Virus record (IMG/VR): IMGVR_UViG_3300024346_000327
Location: 1-31,247 of that record
Origin: a virus
DNA length: 31,247 nucleotides
Reading direction: 5' to 3' (one strand)
In this document: positions 16,490 to 24,497 of the stretch, in pieces
Layout: each line of letters starts with the position of its first letter
Numbering within the stretch: the stretch's first letter is position 1
Position numbers and translations under genes: made by a program
Notes under the pieces: generated by a model
Database searches by the model: none
Told to the model about the DNA's origin: nothing
The model's input: the letters and a program-made list of their open reading frames with translations, nothing else

Positions 16490-17589
16490 ACACAGAACAA
16501 TATAATATAGTAGTATCACAAGAATTTTTAGAATCAGCCAAAGTTGATGTCTATGTTCCATATCCTGACGGGGGTGGTAGAGGTGAACCTGCTTGGACGG
16601 GATTAACTTATTTATTATCGGGTGGAACCAATGGGGCATCAGTGTTAACTGGTTTAACAATTCCTATTATGTTTAAACAAACATATAAAGACATTGGATA
16701 TTACTCAGGTTTTGATGGTGCGATATATCAAAAAGATATTAATAATAATTTTATTTATAGTGGCGTAACGGGAAACTCAGCATATACTTTATATCTTTAT
16801 AATACATCAGAAGTATTGGCTCAAGATATAACATATACCGTTGATTGGGGTGACAACCAACCAACAGAAACAATTATAAAAAAATATCCTGATTACACAT
16901 CACATGATTATCCACCACTTACAAGTGGTACACCAAAAACATATGAAGTTAGATTAAGTGGAACCGCAGCTTGGGGTACAACAGTTACCACAAAAAATAT
17001 AACAATGCCATATACTGAAATAAGTTTTGATAATCCTGAGGGAGAATATTATTTTGTTCCTCGTGATGGATATTGGTCAGGAACACCAGTTTCGTATAAA
17101 TGGATATTCACAGGAGACAGTGAAAACAATATTCAAGCGCAAATATCTTCAAATTACACAACAATACCATTTTTGGTATCAGGATTTACAAGTTCAAAAA
17201 TAACACAATTAAAACAATATGGTCCAAATCCTTATATTGAAGGAGCGCCCGTAATTCAAAAAGGTGAAATTGTAGGATATGTAAAAAACTTGGGACCTGA
17301 TTATACAGGTTATACGTATTTGAATACTTTATACTATGACTTCCCACAAGGGTATACATTATTCATTGCAAACTCATCAGGATTAACCGAAAACAATATA
17401 ACACCAGTACCAATTGTTAAAGAAGAAATATTAATTGGTATGGTAAACGCGACAGAAATACAATCAAATGTTTTCATTAATAGAGGAAAATTATCAGGTA
17501 CGGAAAGTTTACTTAGATTGGGTGAAGTAGACAATCTTGGGGACCTTATAAAATACGGATATGGATATTTTAAACTGACTGAACAATAA
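16486..17589 (+). CDS. Unknown structural protein with PKD-like beta domain (367 residues)
   Basis: The ATG at 16486 overlaps the preceding TGA (ATGA). The N-terminus contains VDVYVPYPDGGGRGEPAWTG. Around residues 110-165 the stretch ITYTVDWGDNQPTETI, later HDYPP, and TYEVRLSGTAAWGTT resembles a PKD fold: a WGDG-like turn, then H-x-Y and a V-x-L strand. A second Ig-like stretch with SYKWIFTGDSENN follows. Such domains are common in phage tail and surface proteins and mediate contacts rather than catalysis. No membrane segment is visible. Its fine role in the tail is unknown; context alone places it in the virion. Confidence 0.78.
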   Translation: MNTEQYNIVVSQEFLESAKVDVYVPYPDGGGRGEPAWTGLTYLLSGGTNGASVLTGLTIPIMFKQTYKDIGYYSGFDGAIYQKDINNNFIYSGVTGNSAYTLYLYNTSEVLAQDITYTVDWGDNQPTETIIKKYPDYTSHDYPPLTSGTPKTYEVRLSGTAAWGTTVTTKNITMPYTEISFDNPEGEYYFVPRDGYWSGTPVSYKWIFTGDSENNIQAQISSNYTTIPFLVSGFTSSKITQLKQYGPNPYIEGAPVIQKGEIVGYVKNLGPDYTGYTYLNTLYYDFPQGYTLFIANSSGLTENNITPVPIVKEEILIGMVNATEIQSNVFINRGKLSGTESLLRLGEVDNLGDLIKYGYGYFKLTEQ

Positions 17590-17607
17590 TGATTTTTTGA
17601 TTTATAG

Positions 17608-17614
17608 TATTTAT
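17608..17614 (+). promoter_or_regulatory. TATTTAT motif before the HNH endonuclease gene
   Basis: The 29-base gap after the PKD-like gene contains GATTTTTTGATT and then TATTTAT, four bases before ATG 17619. The flanking TAG-TATTTAT matches the copy at 2727-2736. If it is a promoter, the inserted endonuclease gene may bring or use its own transcription signal; the spacing is very short. Confidence 0.3.
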
Positions 17615-17618
17615 TAAT

Positions 17619-18143
17619 ATGAAATCTTGTAGTGTGTGTAATATAGTTAAGAATTTAACCGAATTTAATAACCAAGAAAAAGGTAAATTTGGTAAAAGAA
17701 GTTATTGTAGGGAGTGCCAATCAAGAAATAAAAAAGAATACGATAGTAAAAACAAAGAAAAAAATAAAAATTATTCAATTGAATACCGTAAAAAAAATCC
17801 AAAATATGTCAGTGAATATCAAAAAAATAGAAGAAAAAAAGATTTAAATTTTAGGTTAATTGGAAACTTACGTGCTAGATTATGTAATATTGTCAAAAAT
17901 AAAACTAAAAATACATTAGACTGTTTAGGTGTTGATATTGATAAGTTTAAACAACATATCCAAAAACAATTCCAAAATGGGATGTGTTGGGATAATTATG
18001 GTGAATGGCATATTGACCACATAATACCAATTAGTTATGGTAAGAATCAAAAAGAAATTTACAAATTAAATTATTATACCAATTTAAGACCTTTATGGAA
18101 AATTGAAAATTTAAAAAAATCAAATAAATTAATACAACAATAA
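17619..18143 (+). CDS. Free-standing HNH homing endonuclease
   Basis: This 174-residue protein starts with a zinc-ribbon-like element: CSVC (4-7) and CREC (30-33) around KNLTEF. A very basic Lys/Asn/Tyr-rich linker follows, then LRARLCNIVKNKTK with LDCLG and F-x2-H-I. It ends with the HNH core WHIDHIIPIS (130-139) and NLRPLWKIENLKKSNK (155-170). This layout is common for phage HNH homing endonucleases, which cut one or both DNA strands at cognate sites and spread their own gene. It lies between two intact structural genes and breaks the otherwise overlapping gene chain, so it is probably a mobile insert. Its sequence is visibly richer in AAA and AAT codons than its neighbours. The product is full-length by eye. 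Confidence 0.9.
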   Translation: MKSCSVCNIVKNLTEFNNQEKGKFGKRSYCRECQSRNKKEYDSKNKEKNKNYSIEYRKKNPKYVSEYQKNRRKKDLNFRLIGNLRARLCNIVKNKTKNTLDCLGVDIDKFKQHIQKQFQNGMCWDNYGEWHIDHIIPISYGKNQKEIYKLNYYTNLRPLWKIENLKKSNKLIQQ

Positions 18144-18144
18144 A

Positions 18145-19056
18145 ATGGCACTAGGAACATATGGTATAACTCGCCCAGCCGACATGGCACCTGAAGATGT
18201 AGAAATCATCATGGTGTATACACCGTCAAGAGATTTTACGTCAACACCAATAATTAAAAAACTTAACTCATCTCAGATATTAACACCGTATTTTAATAAC
18301 GCAAGTACAGGTGGTAATACAAATGAAATATTGGGGGGTCTTTATAATTTAAAACTACCAGCAACTGAATTTAATAAAATTGGTATCTACACTTTAATGA
18401 TTAGACCGGCACAAATCAGAACAACATTAACTGATTGCGGTGTTTTATCAGCATTACCAAGTGTTAAAGGTGTTGTGGTGGATACAAACAACGTACCTTC
18501 AGCCTTTAGAAATAGATTTGTGTCTCAAGGATTGGTTGGATATCGTATTGAATATTTAAACACAGATGGTACAAAGATACCAAATTTTTATAGAATTATA
18601 ACTTCATCATTTTTTGTTGATACTGTCGTTAGTAACCCTGCGGCGGGTAACACAAACTCTGTTAGATATAGATACATTGATTCACCAAGTGCAAGAAACT
18701 TAGTGTTTGCAACGGTATCACCTTCAAGTGCACCGTCAAACAATCCAAACGCAGTTCCTTACATTGGACAGCCAGGACAACAAGTTGTTTTAACAAATAC
18801 ATTCTTTAACCCATTCACAGTTGAAATTGAAATGGCGGAATACGACTTAAACAGTGTTGCAATCGCTCTTTATGGTAATCAGACCAAAGCAATTGATACT
18901 GGATTATACACTATCTACGACTCAGATAATAGAATTTACAAACAATACAACTTGTTTGAAATCAGAAGTGACTTTAACGACTTATTATATGAGGTTCGTC
19001 AAGATAGAAACAATAACATTGACTTTAGTGTTAGTTTTGACAACATCATACCATAA
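18145..19056 (+). CDS. Unknown tail/baseplate structural protein (303 residues)
   Basis: The ATG at 18145 lies one base after the endonuclease stop, and the gene ends in a TAATG junction with the next one. The product begins MALGTYGITRPADMAPEDVE and includes IIMVYTPSRDF and a central IYTLMIRPAQIRTTLTDCGVL segment. Near the C-terminus are VEIEMAEYDLNSVAIALYGNQ and YDSDNRIYKQYNLFEIRSD. I do not recognise the family. There is no membrane segment or enzyme motif. Its close coupling to the 973-residue protein, and its probable coupling to the 367-residue protein before the endonuclease inserted, suggest a baseplate role. Confidence 0.8.
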   Translation: MALGTYGITRPADMAPEDVEIIMVYTPSRDFTSTPIIKKLNSSQILTPYFNNASTGGNTNEILGGLYNLKLPATEFNKIGIYTLMIRPAQIRTTLTDCGVLSALPSVKGVVVDTNNVPSAFRNRFVSQGLVGYRIEYLNTDGTKIPNFYRIITSSFFVDTVVSNPAAGNTNSVRYRYIDSPSARNLVFATVSPSSAPSNNPNAVPYIGQPGQQVVLTNTFFNPFTVEIEMAEYDLNSVAIALYGNQTKAIDTGLYTIYDSDNRIYKQYNLFEIRSDFNDLLYEVRQDRNNNIDFSVSFDNIIP

Positions 19057-21977
19057 TGGCTAAAATAGTAGTCCCAAATACCGGCGCCGGTTTTATTAGT
19101 CCCAACGAAGATTTAGTTGGATTTCAGACTACGCAAGGTGGTGGATTAACAAATACCAATTTTATTTGGAATTACGGAGTTGTTGAAAAAATTGATAAAG
19201 ATTATCAATCGGGTGTTTTTTCAAATCCAATTACTTTAAGTGATTTAAATGTTGATATTGAAGAAGCGAAAAAGGCATTATCGGTTGACCTAAAAGTTTA
19301 TCCATCATATGATTTAACTGAGGTAACCAATTTTACATTATACGGTTCACTAACCAAAAGATTTTCAGCATCGGTAACACAAATTATTAATTTCTTTCCA
19401 GCGGCGATTGAAGTTGATGAAGTTTATTTTGATTACAGTACCGCAAATACGGCAACAAATATAGTTTATAATCAAAACGAAAATACGACAAGTTTTGATG
19501 TTGACGTATCAAGGATTAAAAATATTTTTGATATTGATTTTTCACAAAACGCGGCAAGAAATATCGCTCTTAGACCAACACCTGTTAGTCCATTAAGAGA
19601 TATGACAAGTTACTATAAAGATTATTCTTTATTTATTGGAACTGGCTCAACTGAATACCAATTCCTTTTATTCACACCATCAACATCAATAAGTGCTGGT
19701 ACAATATCAGTTATTGTTAGTGGTAATCCTTTTTCAAATGTTAATACAACAACAAACACTTTGGTAATGAGACCAAACAAAATGAAAACCGAAATGGTTT
19801 TTGAAAATGATTTTGATGCTGTTGAAAAATTCTTATTAAATAGATTTATTGTTCCAAAATATACGGCACAATTTAAACTTCCAAAACAAACTGATGATGG
19901 AACTTTTTATACATCATATGTATTTTTAACTTGGCCGTTATTGGGTGTTTGGAATTTAGATATCCTAACAACTGCCTATGAAGCTTACTTAGAAACATTG
20001 AGTTCATATGGTGAACAACTTGATACTTTTAAAACAAATTTAATTAGCAGATTTTTAACCACAGATGCTTTTCACGAATTTGATACAAAAGACCAAAAGG
20101 TAGATAAAGTATTACAAATATACGGTAGAAGTTTTGATGAAACAAAAGTTTTTATTGATTCATTGGCAACAATGACATCAGTGGGTTATGTTCCTGAAAA
20201 TGATATACCATCTGCATTGTTGGTTTATTTGGCCAAAACTTTGGGTTGGGACACTGGTATTTCACCAATAACTAATGAGGATTTTTTAACTGCAATTTAT
20301 GGTGTTAAAAACAAATCAATTTATGAAGGTTGGACAAGAGACCAAACACCATCAGAATTAAACTTTGAATATTATAGAAGATTAATATTAAACGCATCAA
20401 ATTTATTCCGTTCAAAAGGTACAAGACAGTCTGTTGAATTTTTAATGAGAACAGTTGGAGCACCCGACGCTTTAGTTGAATTCAATGAAACAATATACAC
20501 CGCAGACAGGAAATTAAAATATGTGGATTTCATAACACAATATGTTCAAATTTCGGGTGGAACATATTTACAACAATTACCTGGTTATTTACCTGGTTCA
20601 GAATATAAAATTAAAGGACAGACATTTAGTGCGTTCACAACAAACTTAGCGTCATCTGTATCTGATTTTTCAATTACCGACTATCCAATTAACATTGATG
20701 GATACCCTAAGACACCTGACCAAACAACAAATTTCTTTTTTCAACAAGGACAAGGTTGGTACGAACAAAATTCATTTCACGTTAGTGAAAACGTAGTTCA
20801 AGTTTCAACTTTAACATTTACAGGAACAAGCCCAAATACACAAGTGACACAATTAGCTCCGTCATTTGGACAACAATTTTTACAAAGATACAGAAACTTC
20901 CCAAATATGGGTAGTTTAGGATTTAATATTAGTGCTAATAAAGATAACCAAAAATCTTTAGCTGGTGGAGTACAAACTGAACTTGATAATAGTTTAGTGT
21001 TAAACGTTAAAAATGTTGATTTATTTTTAAATGTTGGACAAGGTATTACTTATGATGTTTGGTCACAATCAAATGAATATGATTACCCAATTCCATATAC
21101 AGGATTAACAACACCATATCCATCACCTGGTAATATTGATTGGACGGTTATAAATCCACAGCCACAAACAAAGACATTTGCCGAGTTCGCCCAATCATTC
21201 TACCATAACATGATTAATGTTAGAAACAGATGGTTCACAAACGATGGAAAATCTTCAGGATACCCAACACTTCAATTAGTGTATTGGAATTATTTACAGT
21301 CATTAGAACTAGCGGGTGTTGACACATCAAAATACACTTACCAAAAAATGATTGACTATTCAATTGGACTTGGTAGTTATTGGACAAAATTGGTGGAACA
21401 AGTAATTCCTTCATCAACCATTTGGAATGGTGGAATTAAATACGAAAACTCAGCCTTCCACAGACAAAAATATGTTTATAGAAAACAAAGAGGTTGTCAG
21501 TTCATTGCGGTACCATGTGTACCTTGTACAGCAAACGGTGTTCTATATGCTTACGATTGTATTGATGAAACAATATCAGGGGCAACAATTCCTTGGAGTG
21601 GAACAAGCTCAACAATTGAATCTTTCTCAGATGCGTTGTATACTGCGTTAAATGGTGTTGTAGCTTCACAAGGATATCAATTACAAAACTGTGACCTTAA
21701 CTCAATTACATCTGTTTGGTATATTGATTTAAGATTAGATAGTACAATATTAGTACAACAACCATTCTTTACTGGGTACGGAATAACAGGGGTACCAACA
21801 GAACAACAATGGATTGACGGATTGGATACTTACCTATCAACTATTTACCAATATGGATTAAACTATAATGTTAATTCAGAAAGAATTATAATATCAAACT
21901 CAGGTTGTATGGAATTATTTAAAAACAAAACACTCACTCTTAATATAGGGATAAACGCAAATATTTCTTGTGGATAA
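19056..21977 (+). CDS. Large baseplate/tail protein (tail protein I / gp7-like segment) with C-terminal shared module
   Basis: This 973-residue protein has a central helical part with LIVYLAKTLGWD-like sequence and FRSKGTRQSVEFLMRTVGAP (about 451-470). The latter resembles the F-R-S-K-G-T-R-x-x-x-E-x-L motif of P2 gpI-type and wedge proteins that link baseplate to fibres. I treat this as a probable, not proven, homology. Its N-terminus (FISPNEDLVGFQTTQGGG) is beta-rich. The last about 145 residues, from YAYDCIDETISGA, form a separate module that closely resembles the C-terminus of the following protein (FFTGYGITGVPTEQQW against FYTGTTLTDVPTESEW). It contains several Cys (CQFIAVPCVPC region). 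The start overlaps the previous stop (TAATG). The role is probably wedge-to-fibre connection. Confidence 0.8.
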   Translation: MAKIVVPNTGAGFISPNEDLVGFQTTQGGGLTNTNFIWNYGVVEKIDKDYQSGVFSNPITLSDLNVDIEEAKKALSVDLKVYPSYDLTEVTNFTLYGSLTKRFSASVTQIINFFPAAIEVDEVYFDYSTANTATNIVYNQNENTTSFDVDVSRIKNIFDIDFSQNAARNIALRPTPVSPLRDMTSYYKDYSLFIGTGSTEYQFLLFTPSTSISAGTISVIVSGNPFSNVNTTTNTLVMRPNKMKTEMVFENDFDAVEKFLLNRFIVPKYTAQFKLPKQTDDGTFYTSYVFLTWPLLGVWNLDILTTAYEAYLETLSSYGEQLDTFKTNLISRFLTTDAFHEFDTKDQKVDKVLQIYGRSFDETKVFIDSLATMTSVGYVPENDIPSALLVYLAKTLGWDTGISPITNEDFLTAIYGVKNKSIYEGWTRDQTPSELNFEYYRRLILNASNLFRSKGTRQSVEFLMRTVGAPDALVEFNETIYTADRKLKYVDFITQYVQISGGTYLQQLPGYLPGSEYKIKGQTFSAFTTNLASSVSDFSITDYPINIDGYPKTPDQTTNFFFQQGQGWYEQNSFHVSENVVQVSTLTFTGTSPNTQVTQLAPSFGQQFLQRYRNFPNMGSLGFNISANKDNQKSLAGGVQTELDNSLVLNVKNVDLFLNVGQGITYDVWSQSNEYDYPIPYTGLTTPYPSPGNIDWTVINPQPQTKTFAEFAQSFYHNMINVRNRWFTNDGKSSGYPTLQLVYWNYLQSLELAGVDTSKYTYQKMIDYSIGLGSYWTKLVEQVIPSSTIWNGGIKYENSAFHRQKYVYRKQRGCQFIAVPCVPCTANGVLYAYDCIDETISGATIPWSGTSSTIESFSDALYTALNGVVASQGYQLQNCDLNSITSVWYIDLRLDSTILVQQPFFTGYGITGVPTEQQWIDGLDTYLSTIYQYGLNYNVNSERIIISNSGCMELFKNKTLTLNIGINANISCG

Positions 21978-24100
21978 TGGCAAATTTTCAGTATGAGTTT
22001 TCAGTAACGGGCGATTGTACAAGTAATGGTAGTGGTGCTATCTATATATCTCTTTCGGGAGGTGTTGAACCATATACAATTGATTGGGTAAATCCAAATA
22101 TTGGAACAGGTGACTATAAAACAGGATTAGATGCCGGTGTTTACATTGTAAGAGCTAATGACTCTTTGGGTGATGTTAATAATGAATTCTATATTAACAT
22201 AATTGTGTCAAGCGGTGGTTGTTTAAGTGTAAGTTCTGTTAGTGCAACAACTTGTGGACAAAATAATGGGGTGGTAACTATCAGCGGTGCGTCTACAGCG
22301 TACCCAATTACTGTTAACATTTATTCAGGTAGTACATTAATCCAATCTGCAATTACAACAACAGGTGATGTTTCTTTTATAAATTTAGCGCCTGGCGTTT
22401 ATAGAACATATTATGAAGATTATGGAGGTTGTTCAGGGTATTCAGAATCTGTAATTGTAAATTCATCAACACCTGTTGATTATGGATTTTTTATTGTAAA
22501 TGATACAAATTGTTTTGGGGCAACAGGTAAATTACAAATTACAGGATTAACGGGTTCAGTACCATTTACATACCTTTGGAGTAATGGTTCAACAGGAACA
22601 ACAATAACAGGATTAACAGCATCAACTTACAGTGTTACCGTAACTGATTCTGAAGGGTGTAGTGTAACCAAAGCGGTTGAAGTTAAAAAAGCTGACCCAT
22701 TACAAATAGTATCTTTCCAAACAGTTAGCCCAAGTTGTTTTGCGGCAGATGGTTCCGTTAATTTAATTATTACAGGTGGAACTGGTCCATATTTTTATTC
22801 AGGTAGTAATGGAACAACTTTAATTAGTTATGCGACCAATCTAACATTTACTGGATTTACGCCAGGAACTGCAATTTTTACTGTTACCGACTCAACATTA
22901 TGTTCAGTAGTTGGTAGTACATATTTACAAGCCGATGCAGGATTTTCAGTATTATCTATTGGAACACAAAATTCAACATGTTCAGCAAGTGGCGGAACAA
23001 TTAGTATTAATGTTGTTGGTAATGGACCGTTTACATATACGTTAGTTAAACCTGATTCAAGTACCGAATCTTTTACAACAAATTTAACAACTCAAAATTA
23101 TAACGATTTAGATTCGGGTGATTATACTGTAATTATTACCAATACTAATGGTTGTGTATTTACACAAGATGTTACTTTATATACAACAGACAAATTTAGT
23201 TTAACAACAATACTTTCAGGTACAACATGTGGACAAAATAATGGTTCATGTCAATTACAAGTTGGTACTGGATATACAGGTGTGTTAGATATGATTTTAA
23301 CTAAAAATAATGTACCTGTAATTCAATACATTGATGTACCACAATCAGCGGTTACATTTAATGGATTATCTTCAGGTAGTTATACATTACAAGTAAGAGA
23401 CGCAGACAACTGCTCTGTTTATAAATCATTTTCAATCAGTGTTTCTAATTCATTGGACTTTGGAATGAGTAGTACTAGTTGTGGTGATAGTAACTCAGGT
23501 GGTACTATTAATGTAAGTGTTTTTTCAGGTACACCACCATTTACATATCAATGGTCAGACAATGTTCCAATTAGTGAATCAGGACCAAGTATTTCAAATT
23601 TAACAGGTGGAACATATGGTTTAACAATTTTAGATTCAAGTAATTGTGTTTTAACAAGAAGTGTTGTTGTTCCATGTACACCTTTTATCAGTAACTACCA
23701 AGTTATACCAATTATTAGTAATGGATTTACAACCACAGTTAATAACAAAAGAGATTTTGAGACAATGGTTAATGAAGGGTTTTACGATTTAACCACAGGC
23801 AATACTAATTGTGTTTTATCAGCGGTTACATATGTTGCAACCATTGAGATTAGTGGTAACACATATGAACAAAATTTTTATACAGGAACAACATTAACTG
23901 ATGTACCAACTGAATCAGAATGGGTGGATGCGTTGGAAGGTATATTATCAGGAATCACAGGTGTTGGAAGTTATACCGTTAATCCATCAACAAATACAGT
24001 TGAAATAAAATCTTATTGTAATGGTAGTCAAAACACATTAAGTAATTCTGAATTTATCATGGGGTTAAGTATTAATTATAGTATTAATTGTCAAACATAA
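21977..24100 (+). CDS. Tail-associated adhesin-like protein with SprB-type repeats
   Basis: The 707-residue protein starts at ATG 21977, sharing its A with the previous stop; an in-frame TTG at 21968 is less likely. It has about seven repeats of 75-90 residues, each ending G-x-Y-x-V-x-x-x-D-x-x-x-C. Clear ends are at Cys152 (EDYGGC), 228 (TDSEGC), 309, 393, 479 and 557; the first repeat (VYIVRANDSLGD) lacks the Cys. Strands such as PFTYLWSNGSTGTTITGLTA (196-215) match the SprB repeat of flavobacterial gliding adhesins. TTCGQNNG begins two repeats (91-98 and 416-423). Residues about 571-707 form a different module, shared with the preceding protein. A surface-exposed stalk or adhesin on the phage tail is likely. 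No signal peptide is seen. Confidence 0.85.
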   Translation: MANFQYEFSVTGDCTSNGSGAIYISLSGGVEPYTIDWVNPNIGTGDYKTGLDAGVYIVRANDSLGDVNNEFYINIIVSSGGCLSVSSVSATTCGQNNGVVTISGASTAYPITVNIYSGSTLIQSAITTTGDVSFINLAPGVYRTYYEDYGGCSGYSESVIVNSSTPVDYGFFIVNDTNCFGATGKLQITGLTGSVPFTYLWSNGSTGTTITGLTASTYSVTVTDSEGCSVTKAVEVKKADPLQIVSFQTVSPSCFAADGSVNLIITGGTGPYFYSGSNGTTLISYATNLTFTGFTPGTAIFTVTDSTLCSVVGSTYLQADAGFSVLSIGTQNSTCSASGGTISINVVGNGPFTYTLVKPDSSTESFTTNLTTQNYNDLDSGDYTVIITNTNGCVFTQDVTLYTTDKFSLTTILSGTTCGQNNGSCQLQVGTGYTGVLDMILTKNNVPVIQYIDVPQSAVTFNGLSSGSYTLQVRDADNCSVYKSFSISVSNSLDFGMSSTSCGDSNSGGTINVSVFSGTPPFTYQWSDNVPISESGPSISNLTGGTYGLTILDSSNCVLTRSVVVPCTPFISNYQVIPIISNGFTTTVNNKRDFETMVNEGFYDLTTGNTNCVLSAVTYVATIEISGNTYEQNFYTGTTLTDVPTESEWVDALEGILSGITGVGSYTVNPSTNTVEIKSYCNGSQNTLSNSEFIMGLSINYSINCQT

Positions 24101-24429
24101 TGTCATCAAGATTAACCATACAGTCAATAACAGGAACGTCACCGTATAATTTTTACGTTTGTGATATATATGAAAATAATTGTTCTTTATTAGGGTCAGT
24201 ATCAACTGATTCACCTGACCCAATTTTTATACTACCAAGTTTATTTAATTTGGCACCACAAATCATGATTAAGATGATTGACGCTAATAATTGTGTGATT
24301 AAAAAAATATTAACATGTGACTTAACTTGTAGTTTCCAAGTCATAATTAATACTGCTGAGTGCACATTTTGTGTTGTTGTTGAACCTGATTTAACATGTG
24401 GGTTCGCTCCATACATTGAAACAATTTAA
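24100..24429 (+). CDS. Small Cys-rich protein, SprB-repeat-like (109 residues)
   Basis: The ATG at 24100 overlaps the previous TAA (TAATG); an in-frame TTG at 24088 is less likely. The sequence resembles one and a half repeats of the preceding protein: TGTSPYNFYVCDIYENNC, then FNLAPQIMIKMIDANNC, which matches the L-x-P-G-x-Y-x-V-x-x-x-D-x-x-x-C ending. It has eight cysteines, and the C-terminal third (TCDLTCSF, AECTFC, LTCGF) is especially Cys-rich. It may cap or extend the SprB-type stalk. I do not know a named family. No signal peptide or membrane segment is present. Confidence 0.72.
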   Translation: MSSRLTIQSITGTSPYNFYVCDIYENNCSLLGSVSTDSPDPIFILPSLFNLAPQIMIKMIDANNCVIKKILTCDLTCSFQVIINTAECTFCVVVEPDLTCGFAPYIETI

Positions 24430-24469
24430 AAAAATAAATTGTTCCACAATATTAAACTGATTTTAATTG

Positions 24470-24476
24470 TATTTAT
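24470..24476 (+). promoter_or_regulatory. TATTTAT motif in the gap before the Thr/Pro-repeat fibre gene
   Basis: The gap 24430-24497 holds an A-run, a weak stem (ATTGT-TCC-ACAAT) and then TTGTATTTATG, with TATTTAT ending 21 bases before the ATG at 24498. I see no gene here. This is the best-spaced candidate among the six motif copies for a promoter of the fibre genes. Confidence 0.4.
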
Positions 24477-24497
24477 GTATTAACCAAGATAATAATT

